Origin: Lachnospiraceae bacterium
GTDB taxonomy: Bacteria; Bacillota; Clostridia; Lachnospirales; Lachnospiraceae
Assembly: GCA_017525525.1 (NCBI GenBank)
Contig: JAFXSQ010000017.1
Span: 1-64,000, forward strand
Reading direction: 5' to 3'
DNA length: 64,000 nt
Part shown: positions 8,994-17,030 of the stretch, piece by piece
Numbering within the stretch: the stretch's first letter is position 1
Layout of the letters: the number at the start of each line of letters is the position of its first letter
Notes under the pieces: generated by a model
Seen by the model: the letters and a program-made list of their open reading frames with translations, nothing else
Databases searched by the model: none
Told to the model about the DNA's origin: nothing
Made by a program: the position numbers and the translations under genes

Positions 8994-10469
8994 ATGAAGA
9001 AAACATTCAAGATCATTTACATAATCATATTCTTTGTTATCTGCGCAGCTCCTCTTTGCCTTATGCCTGTGGCACCTGACAACGGAGAGATTGAAAAGAG
9101 GGAATTGACCAAATTCCCGGCTTACATGGCAGAAGGCAGACTGAATGTGGATTTTTCGAATCAGTTTGAGTCCTGGCTCAATGACCGCATACCATACAGG
9201 GCGGAGCTTCTTGCTGCTTCAAACACGATAAAGTCCGAGCTGCTTCACGCGCCATCATCAAATGTGATCGTCGGCAAGGATGGCTGGCTCTTTTACGAGA
9301 CGGAGAGTGCCGACTACATGGATACGAATGCCATGACGGATGACCAGATCAGGGCAGCGGCGGTTACGCTTTCGCTTATAGAGGAGAATATCGAGGATAG
9401 AGGAGGACATTTTCTCTTTGTTCCCATGCCCAACAAGGCGAGCGTATATGATGAATACATGCCATCCTGCTACAGGAAGGCAGAGAGCAATAACCTCACG
9501 AGGCTCACAAATGAGCTTAAAAACTACAATGTGAAGTTTGCCGACATGAAGGAGCTCTTAAGGGAGCACAAGGCAGAGGGGCTTTATCACAGAAGAGACT
9601 CTCACTGGAACTATAAGGGAGCTCTGCTTGGATACTATACCATAACCAATATGCTCAAAGGCAGCTGTAAGGATTACTCATCCGCAGCGGTTACCCAAAC
9701 AAAGGACTGGAGAGCAGACCTTGACAAGCTGCTTTATCCGGCGGGCGGATATATGGACTACCAGTATTATTATGATATCAAATATGACAATTTCATGTTC
9801 ACCTCTCCTGCGGGAGTAAGGGACACAAAGGAGCAGCTACTTAACTTCATGAGCGATAAGGAGCAGGGTGACGATTACTTCGTAACCATAAACAGGGACA
9901 TAAAGGACGGAAGCTCGCTTTACATGGTGCGTGATTCATTCGGAAGAGCACTGCTTCCGTTTATGATTGATAACTACGAGAACGCAGCCTTCAAGAGAAC
10001 CGACTGCCCGGATGTAAACTCCATAAAGGATGGCACGGATCTCTGCTACGAGATTGTTGAGAGAAACCTCTCAAGGATAGTTCAGACAGCGCCCTTTATG
10101 TACGCACCTGTCCGTGCTGCCGCACCCGATGCCGCAACCAGCGGCGGTTCATGTACCGCAATCTGTAAGAAAGAGGGCTACGGCGTAAGGATATACGGTG
10201 AATTCGCATACGATACCGACATGGGTGACAGCCGCGTATACCTAGAAATCGAGAACAGCGAGGGCATGCGTACCTTCGAGGCATTCCCAATCTACGAGAC
10301 CAAACTTATGAACAGTGTCGACGGCACCGATAAAAACACAGATACTGAGACCAATAAAAAAGGCTTCTCAGCCATTATATCAACAGAAGAGGAACTCTCA
10401 GGTGAGTACGCATTACGCGTCATCGTCGGCGGCAAAGTATACGACGCCGGAAAAATAACCGTACAATAA
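8994..10469 (+). CDS. DHHW (AlgJ/AlgX-like) family protein
   Basis: 491 residues with an N-terminal uncleaved signal or membrane anchor (about 5-25) and an extracytoplasmic SGNH-hydrolase-like domain. The family motif appears as RRDSHWN, Asp 202 to Asn 206, and a later RDSFGRALLPFM carries the second conserved block with the likely Ser. Such proteins take the acetyl group from the MBOAT partner and place it on a glycan outside the membrane. It follows the MBOAT gene by 12 nt after GGGGGGAAG and is surely in the same operon. A structured intergenic element follows its stop codon directly and may end the transcript. Confidence 0.88.
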   Translation: MKKTFKIIYIIIFFVICAAPLCLMPVAPDNGEIEKRELTKFPAYMAEGRLNVDFSNQFESWLNDRIPYRAELLAASNTIKSELLHAPSSNVIVGKDGWLFYETESADYMDTNAMTDDQIRAAAVTLSLIEENIEDRGGHFLFVPMPNKASVYDEYMPSCYRKAESNNLTRLTNELKNYNVKFADMKELLREHKAEGLYHRRDSHWNYKGALLGYYTITNMLKGSCKDYSSAAVTQTKDWRADLDKLLYPAGGYMDYQYYYDIKYDNFMFTSPAGVRDTKEQLLNFMSDKEQGDDYFVTINRDIKDGSSLYMVRDSFGRALLPFMIDNYENAAFKRTDCPDVNSIKDGTDLCYEIVERNLSRIVQTAPFMYAPVRAAAPDAATSGGSCTAICKKEGYGVRIYGEFAYDTDMGDSRVYLEIENSEGMRTFEAFPIYETKLMNSVDGTDKNTDTETNKKGFSAIISTEEELSGEYALRVIVGGKVYDAGKITVQ

Positions 10470-10473
10470 ATAT

Positions 10474-10600
10474 AAAAATTAAGCGACATATTTAGTATTT
10501 GGCCCGTCTGCCTGGGATGGTTTTTCAGGTGTCTGTGAAAGGACACCTGAGAAAACCATCCTGGCGCGACGGGTTGAAGGGTATTGGTCGCTTGATTTTT
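10474..10600 (+). ncRNA. Structured repeat element, copy 1
   Basis: An outer stem (AAAAATTAAGCGAC 10474-10487 with GTCGCTTGATTTTT 10587-10600) encloses a conserved core, GGCCCGTCTGCCTGGG on the left and CCTGGCGCGACGGGTTGAAG on the right, which encloses a long variable hairpin (GGATGGTTTT, CAGGTGTC and partners). The same core with different but still paired stems is found at 25457-25571. The T-rich end of this copy could also act as a terminator. Whether it works as RNA or is a palindromic DNA repeat is not settled; the function is unknown. Confidence 0.6.
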
Positions 10601-10650
10601 CTGCATTAAATATATTGAATGCATTTAATGTATTATTAAGGAGGAGAAGG

Positions 10651-13600
10651 ATGAAACTAAAGAAGAAACTAAAGAAGAAACTGTTAATTACATCTGTTGC
10701 CCTATGTCTGTCTGCTTTCTTCGGTGCCCCGAATTTTGAGGCGCACGCTCAGGAGGATACCGTAACGGACGTGGATACCACCGTCACCTATGTTAACGGT
10801 GCGACTGACACGGTAGACAGTGTCGTCTACGCCGAAGGCTTAGAGGCGATAAACATGAGCGGATCTGTCGAAAGCTATGAGATAAGCATCGATAACGAGC
10901 CGGTGCTTTTGGTAGAGACCGTGAATGTGCAAAGCAACGGAGATAGGGATATCAAAGGACTGAACGGTTATTATGCCGTTACGTTTGACATACCGGGCAC
11001 CACAAAGGAGTGCTATTTAACAGGACTTACCGCAGCGGCTGTCGATGATATTTGTGACAGGATTATAGCGAATAATGGGGATAATGTTTCGTTCTCTTCA
11101 CTTGATATAATCGATGCCGAAAAGAAGTATGATTTATCGGGCGGTGACAATCTTCTCTGTTGGGCAGCATCGGCTTCCAATATGCTTCATTATTCGGGCT
11201 GGGGTGCTGCTGCCGGCTTTTCCTCGGAAGATGAGATATTTGATCTGTTCGCTGAACACTTTGTAGATGATGGCTTTTTTACAATCTATGGTATAAGCTG
11301 GTTTATGACCGGAACCACGTTAAATGAAGTCGACAACCGTCAAAAATTGAAGGATTATAAGAACAGCGGAGCCTTCCTTAAAGAGTATGATTTTGGTCAG
11401 AATTGTGAATACATATATGCGAAGAACAACTGGGAAAATGTGTGGCATGATGTAGTATACTGTTTAAAGTCGGGATGTGCCGTTGGGTTAGGTGTGTTGC
11501 ATTTTGAAGAAGATAAGTCAATTTCCGACGGTCATGCCTTAACACTTTGTGGCGTGATAATCGATAAATCCTTAAGTGAGGATGAAAAAGGGTATTATGA
11601 CAGCATTATCGTGACTGACTCTGATAATTCAAGACCGGCAACATGGATAGATGAGAGAGCTCTCATGGATAACTCCTTTACTCTATGCAAGCTTTCTCCG
11701 TTTGAAGATATAGAATTAGACTTCGATACCTTTTCAATCAATGAAGGTGTTATTGATGAATTCACTATTCTTAAGCCTTACTCGGAGGCTGTAAAAAAAG
11801 AAACCGATGAGAAGGCCACACTTGACAGATACAATACATCGGACCTTGCAATTACCGATATTATCCCCTGCAATAATAACTATTGCTCCGGTGATAAAAC
11901 TGACAAGGTGCTTGCGGGAGATATATACTTATTCCCTGTAATAAATAATTTCGGTGATGTAAAGTTTGAAGGAAGCGTACCGTATGATGTATCGCTCTAT
12001 GACGCAGCCGGAAACCTGCTTCAGGAGTGGCATGAGGATAGTGAACATGAGCTGGAAACTGAATATCATGATGTAAATTACGGTTTTAAATATGATAATA
12101 TCAGGCCCGGAACCTACAAGGTTAAGGCTGTAGTCAACGGGGCAAAGGATATAACGGAGGCACTCTACATAAATAACGAATTTGAAAAGGAATTCACTGT
12201 AGTAGAGAATTATGAAGATGTGGCAGCCATGGGTATAACGGCCGAAATTGATCCTGTGAACCCTGATGATCTAAGCGCGGTAAGACTTGAATATAACGGT
12301 ATTATAGGTTCTGAGCTTATAGAAAACTGTAAGGATTTTAAGCTTGAGGCCTCCTACCTCGATTTTGACGGTTATTGGTCAGATTATGACGATAAGAGCT
12401 TTGTGTACCCTGAGGACATGGAGCCGGGGACTCTCCCCGAGACCTTCTTTATAAATGCCGATCGACGCTCCAAGGTATGCTTCAGACTGACCGTAAGGTA
12501 TAACAATAAAATAAAGGTTTGTTTTGAGACACCTGAATATGATGTAAAGAGCTATGCTTTTAATGTCGTTTTTGCCGATGGTTACCCTAATGATGCAATA
12601 GAGATAAGCCCGGATGCAAAGAGTGTGGACGAGAACCTGAGCTTTCATATGATTAATCCGAGCAAAGAGGATATGGTGATTACTTATCGGATAGTTGCCG
12701 TACCTGAGCTCGAGGGAGATGAGATTGAGCTTAAAGGTCCGCAGACTGTAGCCTTAAAGAGCGGTGAGCAGTCCGATGAGATTTATTTCAATTCATGGGA
12801 CACAATGGAAGATTTCCCGTGTTCGGTATCTATTGTACTTAAAGTAGAATACTCAGTTGCTGGAGAAAAATATACAGATGAGAACAAAATCATGGCGTTC
12901 TTAATAAAGGAAAAGGCTTCACCTGTTGTTACAACTGCCGAAGATATAGTTGACGCCTTTGATGGTCTTACAAGTATTCGTGAGGCGCTTGAATATGCAA
13001 AGACAAATCCGGGAAGTAAGATAACCTTCGCTGACGGTGTGGATGAAATTACGCTTCAAGAGCCTTTAAAGGTAGACGGTAGGATTACCATAGACGGTAC
13101 TCATATAAATGCTGACGGCAAAGAGAGTTTTGTGTCACTGTCCGGTGGAAATAAAACTCAGTGCTTTGTGATTGATAAGACCGGAGAACTCAATATAAAC
13201 AATATGAGTTTAGTTTACGGTAACAGTGATACCAACGGTGGCGCCATCCTCGTTAACGGTGGAACGCTTATTATGAACAAATGCCTTTTTGCACTATGCA
13301 AGACCAAGTATCGCGGAGGAGCAGTCTATGCCGACGGTGCAAAGGTCATGATTAAGAATACATCATTTTTCAACTGTCAGGCAGCATCCGGAGGGGCTAT
13401 ATGCACAAATAATAAAGCTGATGTAGAATTACTTAACTGTTCATTCCAGAAGAATTCATCCGGTTACGGTGTCATCTATAATAATTCAAGCAGAATTAAC
13501 GTTATTAACAGTACGGTTGTAGCATTGGGTGATCAGAGGATTAGTTACTATAACTTTGTAATTATGGGAGGAACCAATACGAATGTTATAAATTCTATAA

Positions 13601-14679
13601 TTGTGGATGACTGGTTAAGCTGCGTATGCGGTCCTATAAATGTAATTGCTTCTCTTGTTACAGGTGAGGGAACAGGCACCGCAATGTTTGATAGTCTCTG
13701 CAGGAGGGTTGAATGTATATCTGACATAAGTATTCCGGATTATTACTACGGAGTAGAAACTTTCTCTTCGGATGACAGCCCGGTCCTTCTTCCTCTCATG
13801 AATAATACAGCAAATGAAGGTTATCTCTTAAGTGTATCGGGCGGGGAGATAATCGTATCCGGAAACGGCGCCGATTATGTAAGAACCGGCATTAAGACTT
13901 CGTTTACGAACGAGGATTTTGAGACGGATATAGCCGGTTACAAAAGAATTCCGTGCTTTGGCTGCTATACACTCACAAGAATATATCTTGATGAGCTTGA
14001 AGTGACAGGCATAGAGCCTCAGATTTACACAGGCAAGGCCATAGAGCCGGCAATCGTTATAAAGGATGGCGATTATACACTTAAGCCTGGAACCGATTAT
14101 GAGGTAAGCTACGAGAACAACGTAAAGGCCGGAACAGCTACTGTGACTATAACCGGAATGGGATTATACACCGGCAGCGTTACGCTTTCCTTTAACATAG
14201 TAAATGCATCGGTAAGCTACAGGGCCTATGTACAGAAGAAGAACTGGATGAAATGGGTTAAGGACGGCGTGCTTGCGGGCACGACGGACAACCTTAGGAT
14301 GGAGACGATACAGCTCAAGCTTAACGGCGCCAAGAGCGTACAGGGCGGTATCAAGTACAGGGCTTATGTTCAAAAGCTCGGCTGGACCTTCTGGGCCGAC
14401 ACGGCAATCGCAGATTCCTACGCAGGCACCAAGGGTAAGTCGCTTCGAATAGAGGCTGTACAGATCAAGCCCTACGGTGAGCTTGCCAATATGTATGACG
14501 TGTACTACAAGGTTTACACAGACAAGTACAAGTGGCTTGACTGGACAAAGAACGGAAAGAGCGCAGGCACATCCGGCCTTGCCTACAAGCTCCGCGGCTT
14601 TGAGGTAAAACTCGTTGAAAAGGGCGCGGCAGCCCCCGGCAAGACCACGAAGCCTTACGCAACTAATAAGAATCCATAA
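10651..14679 (+). CDS. Secreted IdeS/Mac-like cysteine peptidase with beta-helix and ChW repeats
   Basis: 1342 residues from the ATG 6 nt after AAGGAGGAG; an earlier in-frame ATG lacks an RBS. A signal peptide ends near AHA (about residue 32). The peptidase region has the Cys in NLLCWAASASNML (C170), the His in DGHALTLCG (H295) and acidic residues in VTDSDNS (323-325), matching the Cys-His-Asp layout of IdeS/Mac (C66) proteases. Two Ig-like or adhesion-like stretches follow. A right-handed beta-helix with GGAI/GGAV turns covers about 800-1035, an MBG-like Ig domain about 1112-1186 and three ChW repeats (Y-x-A/V-Y-x-Q/D...W...W...G) about 1188-1325. ChW repeats are linked to surface proteins of clostridia and relatives. 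Host protein cleavage is possible but unproven. No LPXTG or SLH domain was seen. Confidence 0.8.
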   Translation: MKLKKKLKKKLLITSVALCLSAFFGAPNFEAHAQEDTVTDVDTTVTYVNGATDTVDSVVYAEGLEAINMSGSVESYEISIDNEPVLLVETVNVQSNGDRDIKGLNGYYAVTFDIPGTTKECYLTGLTAAAVDDICDRIIANNGDNVSFSSLDIIDAEKKYDLSGGDNLLCWAASASNMLHYSGWGAAAGFSSEDEIFDLFAEHFVDDGFFTIYGISWFMTGTTLNEVDNRQKLKDYKNSGAFLKEYDFGQNCEYIYAKNNWENVWHDVVYCLKSGCAVGLGVLHFEEDKSISDGHALTLCGVIIDKSLSEDEKGYYDSIIVTDSDNSRPATWIDERALMDNSFTLCKLSPFEDIELDFDTFSINEGVIDEFTILKPYSEAVKKETDEKATLDRYNTSDLAITDIIPCNNNYCSGDKTDKVLAGDIYLFPVINNFGDVKFEGSVPYDVSLYDAAGNLLQEWHEDSEHELETEYHDVNYGFKYDNIRPGTYKVKAVVNGAKDITEALYINNEFEKEFTVVENYEDVAAMGITAEIDPVNPDDLSAVRLEYNGIIGSELIENCKDFKLEASYLDFDGYWSDYDDKSFVYPEDMEPGTLPETFFINADRRSKVCFRLTVRYNNKIKVCFETPEYDVKSYAFNVVFADGYPNDAIEISPDAKSVDENLSFHMINPSKEDMVITYRIVAVPELEGDEIELKGPQTVALKSGEQSDEIYFNSWDTMEDFPCSVSIVLKVEYSVAGEKYTDENKIMAFLIKEKASPVVTTAEDIVDAFDGLTSIREALEYAKTNPGSKITFADGVDEITLQEPLKVDGRITIDGTHINADGKESFVSLSGGNKTQCFVIDKTGELNINNMSLVYGNSDTNGGAILVNGGTLIMNKCLFALCKTKYRGGAVYADGAKVMIKNTSFFNCQAASGGAICTNNKADVELLNCSFQKNSSGYGVIYNNSSRINVINSTVVALGDQRISYYNFVIMGGTNTNVINSIIVDDWLSCVCGPINVIASLVTGEGTGTAMFDSLCRRVECISDISIPDYYYGVETFSSDDSPVLLPLMNNTANEGYLLSVSGGEIIVSGNGADYVRTGIKTSFTNEDFETDIAGYKRIPCFGCYTLTRIYLDELEVTGIEPQIYTGKAIEPAIVIKDGDYTLKPGTDYEVSYENNVKAGTATVTITGMGLYTGSVTLSFNIVNASVSYRAYVQKKNWMKWVKDGVLAGTTDNLRMETIQLKLNGAKSVQGGIKYRAYVQKLGWTFWADTAIADSYAGTKGKSLRIEAVQIKPYGELANMYDVYYKVYTDKYKWLDWTKNGKSAGTSGLAYKLRGFEVKLVEKGAAAPGKTTKPYATNKNP

Positions 14680-14710
14680 AAAAACAAGCGGCAGGAATTT
14701 TCTGGCTCGA

Positions 14711-14755
14711 GCTTCGCATAAGTTCGAACTAAGCTCGCAAGCTCGCTAAGGTCTC
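14711..14755 (-). repeat. CTTARYGA hairpin repeat, copy C
   Basis: On the minus strand this reads GAGACCTTAGCGAGC, TTGCGAGCTTAGTT, CGAACTTATGCGAAGC. It matches the repeats between gap and pgk and between pgk and tpiA in their conserved flanks (GAGACCTTA, GAGCTTAGTT, AACTTA). Confidence 0.65.
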
Positions 14756-14770
14756 TCTTATCCCGCTACT

Positions 14771-14811
14771 AAAAAAATCAGAGTGCTTTGTGATGCACTC
14801 TGATTTTTTTC
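14771..14811. terminator. Bidirectional intrinsic terminator
   Basis: AAAAAAATCAGAGTGC and GCACTCTGATTTTTTT pair perfectly over 16 bp around an 8-nt loop. It has a T-run on both strands and separates the peptidase gene from the convergent symporter gene. Confidence 0.9.
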
Positions 14812-14865
14812 CGCTCGCGGCGAGAATAATATTTGATTCTTTGAAGCCGCTTGTTTTTTTATGTT

Positions 14866-16443
14866 CTACTCTTCTCCGGTTTCTGCGATTTTCTTTGCGT
14901 TTTCCTCCTGTATCTCGGGGAAGTGAGAGAGGATAGGCTTTACATCCGTCTTACCCTTGATACGGCGCTGTACATAGTTTCTTGTGAGCTTTATTACAAG
15001 AGGCGCGAGAGCGAGCACACCGATAAGGTTCGGTATCATCATCATGCCGTTGAAGGTATCAGAGATATCCCATGCGATTGATGATGTAAGAAGCGCGCCG
15101 CCCATGATGGCGAGTACAAAAATTACTTTATAAATTTTGGTTACTACCGGCGCAGCCTTTCCTGAGAGATACTCCACAGCCTTGGTTCCGTAGTGGGACC
15201 AGCCGAGTACTGTAGTAAAGGCGAAGAGAAGTATCGCAAGTGCTATAAAGTACTTTCCGAAGTGGAAGTCGCCTACGCTGAATACAGTGTTGAAGGATTC
15301 GGCAACAAGTGTAGAGTCTGATACGCCTTCGGGAAGAAGTCCTGTGTCAAGGTCGATAACTCCCGAGGTAAGTACAGTGAGAGCTGTCATGGTACATACT
15401 ACTATGGTATCCGCGAATACCTCGAAGATACCCCAGAGGCCTTGCTTTACAGGCTCAACTACATTTGAGTTTGAGTGTACCATAACCGATGAACCAAGAC
15501 CTGCCTCGTTAGAGAATACTCCGCGCTTACAGCCCTGGGTTATTATAGTCTTGAAGGCTACGCCTGTTGCGCCGCCCCATGCAGCCTCCTTTGTAAAGGC
15601 CATGGAGAAGATGGCACCGAAGGCATCACCGATGCGTGTGATATTTCCAAAGATAATCACAAGTGATCCGATTACATAGAGGATAACCATGGTGGGGATA
15701 ATCTTCTCGGCTACGCTTGCTATTCTCTGAAGTCCTCCGATGACTACAACGCCCACGAGGAGCATAATTACAAGCCCTACGATAAGCATATAAAGTGTTA
15801 CATCTGTTCCGCCCGAAGTGTAGAGCACCACATCCGAGAGGGCATTAACCTTAAAGGAGTTGGTAAAGTTAAGCACAATCTTGTTGACCTGTCCCATATT
15901 ACCGATTCCGAAGGATGCGAGAACGGCGCAGATTGCAAAGATGATGGCAAGAGCCTTGCCCACATGCTTCATGCCCTTGTAACCTCCGAGTCCGTCCTGA
16001 AGATAGTACATGGCGCCTCCGGACCACTCACCCTGCATATTCTTTCTTCTGAAGTAGATACCGAGGATATTCTCGGAGTAGTTGGTCATCATCCCGAAGA
16101 ACGCTGCCATCCACATCCAGAATACGGCACCGGGGCCGCCTGTCACGATAGCAGCCGATACACCGGCGATATTTCCGACACCGACTGTAGCCGCAAGAGC
16201 GGTACAAAGTGCCTGGAACTGTGAGATTGAAGCCTTCTCGCCTGTGTGAGCCTTAACCTTTCCGTCAAAGAGGCTTCCGATGGTTTTCTTGAACCAGTGG
16301 CCTATGTGTGTTACCTGAAAGAAGCCGGTGATTACCGTAAGGATGATGCCGACCGCAATCAGAAGCCACACGCCAAACTTGGTCCAGACAAAGGTGTTGA
16401 CAACGTCATTGACCTCTGTCAGGTTGTCTAAAAAGCTTTCCAT
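14866..16443 (-). CDS. Sodium:alanine symporter family protein (AGCS)
   Basis: 525 residues from the ATG at 16443, after GGGAG at a good distance; the longer frame adds 24 residues that overlap the promoter and is rejected. About eleven transmembrane helices are visible. Family marks include the N-terminal TGFFQ and the GGLQRIASVAEKIIPTM segment, and a conserved NEAGLGSS stretch. AGCS proteins import alanine or glycine with sodium. The C-terminus is a short charged tail. It has its own promoter (16487-16515, minus strand) and a shared bidirectional terminator, so it is monocistronic. Confidence 0.93.
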   Translation of the reverse strand: MESFLDNLTEVNDVVNTFVWTKFGVWLLIAVGIILTVITGFFQVTHIGHWFKKTIGSLFDGKVKAHTGEKASISQFQALCTALAATVGVGNIAGVSAAIVTGGPGAVFWMWMAAFFGMMTNYSENILGIYFRRKNMQGEWSGGAMYYLQDGLGGYKGMKHVGKALAIIFAICAVLASFGIGNMGQVNKIVLNFTNSFKVNALSDVVLYTSGGTDVTLYMLIVGLVIMLLVGVVVIGGLQRIASVAEKIIPTMVILYVIGSLVIIFGNITRIGDAFGAIFSMAFTKEAAWGGATGVAFKTIITQGCKRGVFSNEAGLGSSVMVHSNSNVVEPVKQGLWGIFEVFADTIVVCTMTALTVLTSGVIDLDTGLLPEGVSDSTLVAESFNTVFSVGDFHFGKYFIALAILLFAFTTVLGWSHYGTKAVEYLSGKAAPVVTKIYKVIFVLAIMGGALLTSSIAWDISDTFNGMMMIPNLIGVLALAPLVIKLTRNYVQRRIKGKTDVKPILSHFPEIQEENAKKIAETGEE

Positions 16444-16486
16444 TTTAATGTCTCCCTTTCTTAAAAAATTGCACAAAAGCCCTTCT

Positions 16487-16515
16487 ATATTATTATAAAA
16501 TGAGACTGATGTCAA
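16487..16515 (-). promoter_or_regulatory. Promoter of the AGCS symporter gene
   Basis: On the minus strand TTGACA (16515-16510), a 17-nt spacer and TAATAT (16492-16487). The leader would be about 40 nt. An alternative TATAAT lies at 16497-16492 but gives only a 12-nt spacer. Confidence 0.65.
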
Positions 16516-16610
16516 ATTTTAGTTAATTGTTCTTAAATATAAGTCGTATGTTTAACTATTGATATAATGCTCTTACACAAAAAATCAAATAAACACATAA
16601 TCTATATTTG

Positions 16611-16793
16611 GTTACTATTCACAGTTATCAAAAAGCAAGTGTATGTTCGTTGTGCTTGCACATAAGAACCAACACTTGCTTTTTTGATAATACTGCGAAG
16701 CAGTAACTTCGCGCATACCCATGACCATAAGCGGCGCAGCCGCGACGGACGCGCAGCGGACGGGTCGTGGGTTACGCGGCTGTGAATAGTAAC
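16611..16793. repeat. 183-bp palindromic element carrying the 50-nt repeat
   Basis: Terminal inverted repeats GTTACTATTCACAG (16611-16624) and CTGTGAATAGTAAC (16780-16793) are perfect. Inside, TTATCAAAAAGCAAGTGT (16625-16642) pairs with ACACTTGCTTTTTTGATAA (16672-16690) with one extra T. A second hairpin is formed by ACCCATGACC and GGTCGTGGGT (near 16717 and 16764). The left 50 nt match 138-188 in inverse orientation. No ORF or transposase is inside. It looks like a small non-autonomous or REP-like element. It fills much of the 587-bp gap between the symporter and permease genes. Confidence 0.75.
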
Positions 16794-16841
16794 TATATTT
16801 GACATAATGAATATATCATACTTTCTTGTTTAGTAATGATA

Positions 16842-16850
16842 TGTTATAAT
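16842..16850 (+). promoter_or_regulatory. Likely extended -10 promoter for the NCS2 permease
   Basis: TG-T-TATAAT at 16842-16850 is a full extended -10; no good -35 is seen at 17 nt. The leader would be about 170 nt. It contains a GAGGAG/CTCCTC stem (16931-16936 with 16956-16961), and I could not find the conserved core of a purine riboswitch in it. Confidence 0.5.
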
Positions 16851-16962
16851 ACGTGTTACTGTGTCTTGTACTGATGAATAGAGGGGCAGGACAATGTAAA
16901 GTGATACATAAAAAGGTTCTTCGGGCTAAAGAGGAGGTGTTGCGTCATTTGCGTTTCTCCTC

Positions 16963-17011
16963 TCAGAATGACACCTGAATGTTATATCTAACGCGTAGCG
17001 AAGGATCTTGA
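16963..17011 (+). repeat. Fragment of GAATGACAC...GAAGGATCTT repeat
   Basis: CAGAATGACACCTGAATG and GCGTAGCGAAGGATCTTG resemble the two ends of the longer repeat at 25584-25720. Related fragments occur at 29798-29822 and 42461-42500. It lies in the permease leader. Confidence 0.4.
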
Positions 17012-17030
17012 ACTGAAGGGAGGATTTGTT

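Larger units (their letters stand above)
14678..14860. repeat. Nested inverted repeat between convergent genes
   Basis: Perfect 15-bp arms AAAAAAACAAGCGGC (14678-14692) and GCCGCTTGTTTTTTT (14846-14860) enclose a CTTAG-type repeat and a bidirectional terminator. The left arm overlaps the stop codon of the peptidase gene. Each arm ends in a T-run for one transcription direction, so the whole can act on both converging transcripts. The total is 183 bp. Confidence 0.65.

Noticed and set aside
16874..16978. 34-codon ORF in the leader of the NCS2 permease gene, possible leader peptide
   Set aside because: There is no Shine-Dalgarno and the end falls inside an intergenic repeat; no codon pattern suggests attenuation.
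16851..17030. Purine riboswitch in front of the NCS2 permease
   Set aside because: The conserved junction and loop sequences of the purine riboswitch are not present; only an unrelated GAGGAG/CTCCTC stem is seen.
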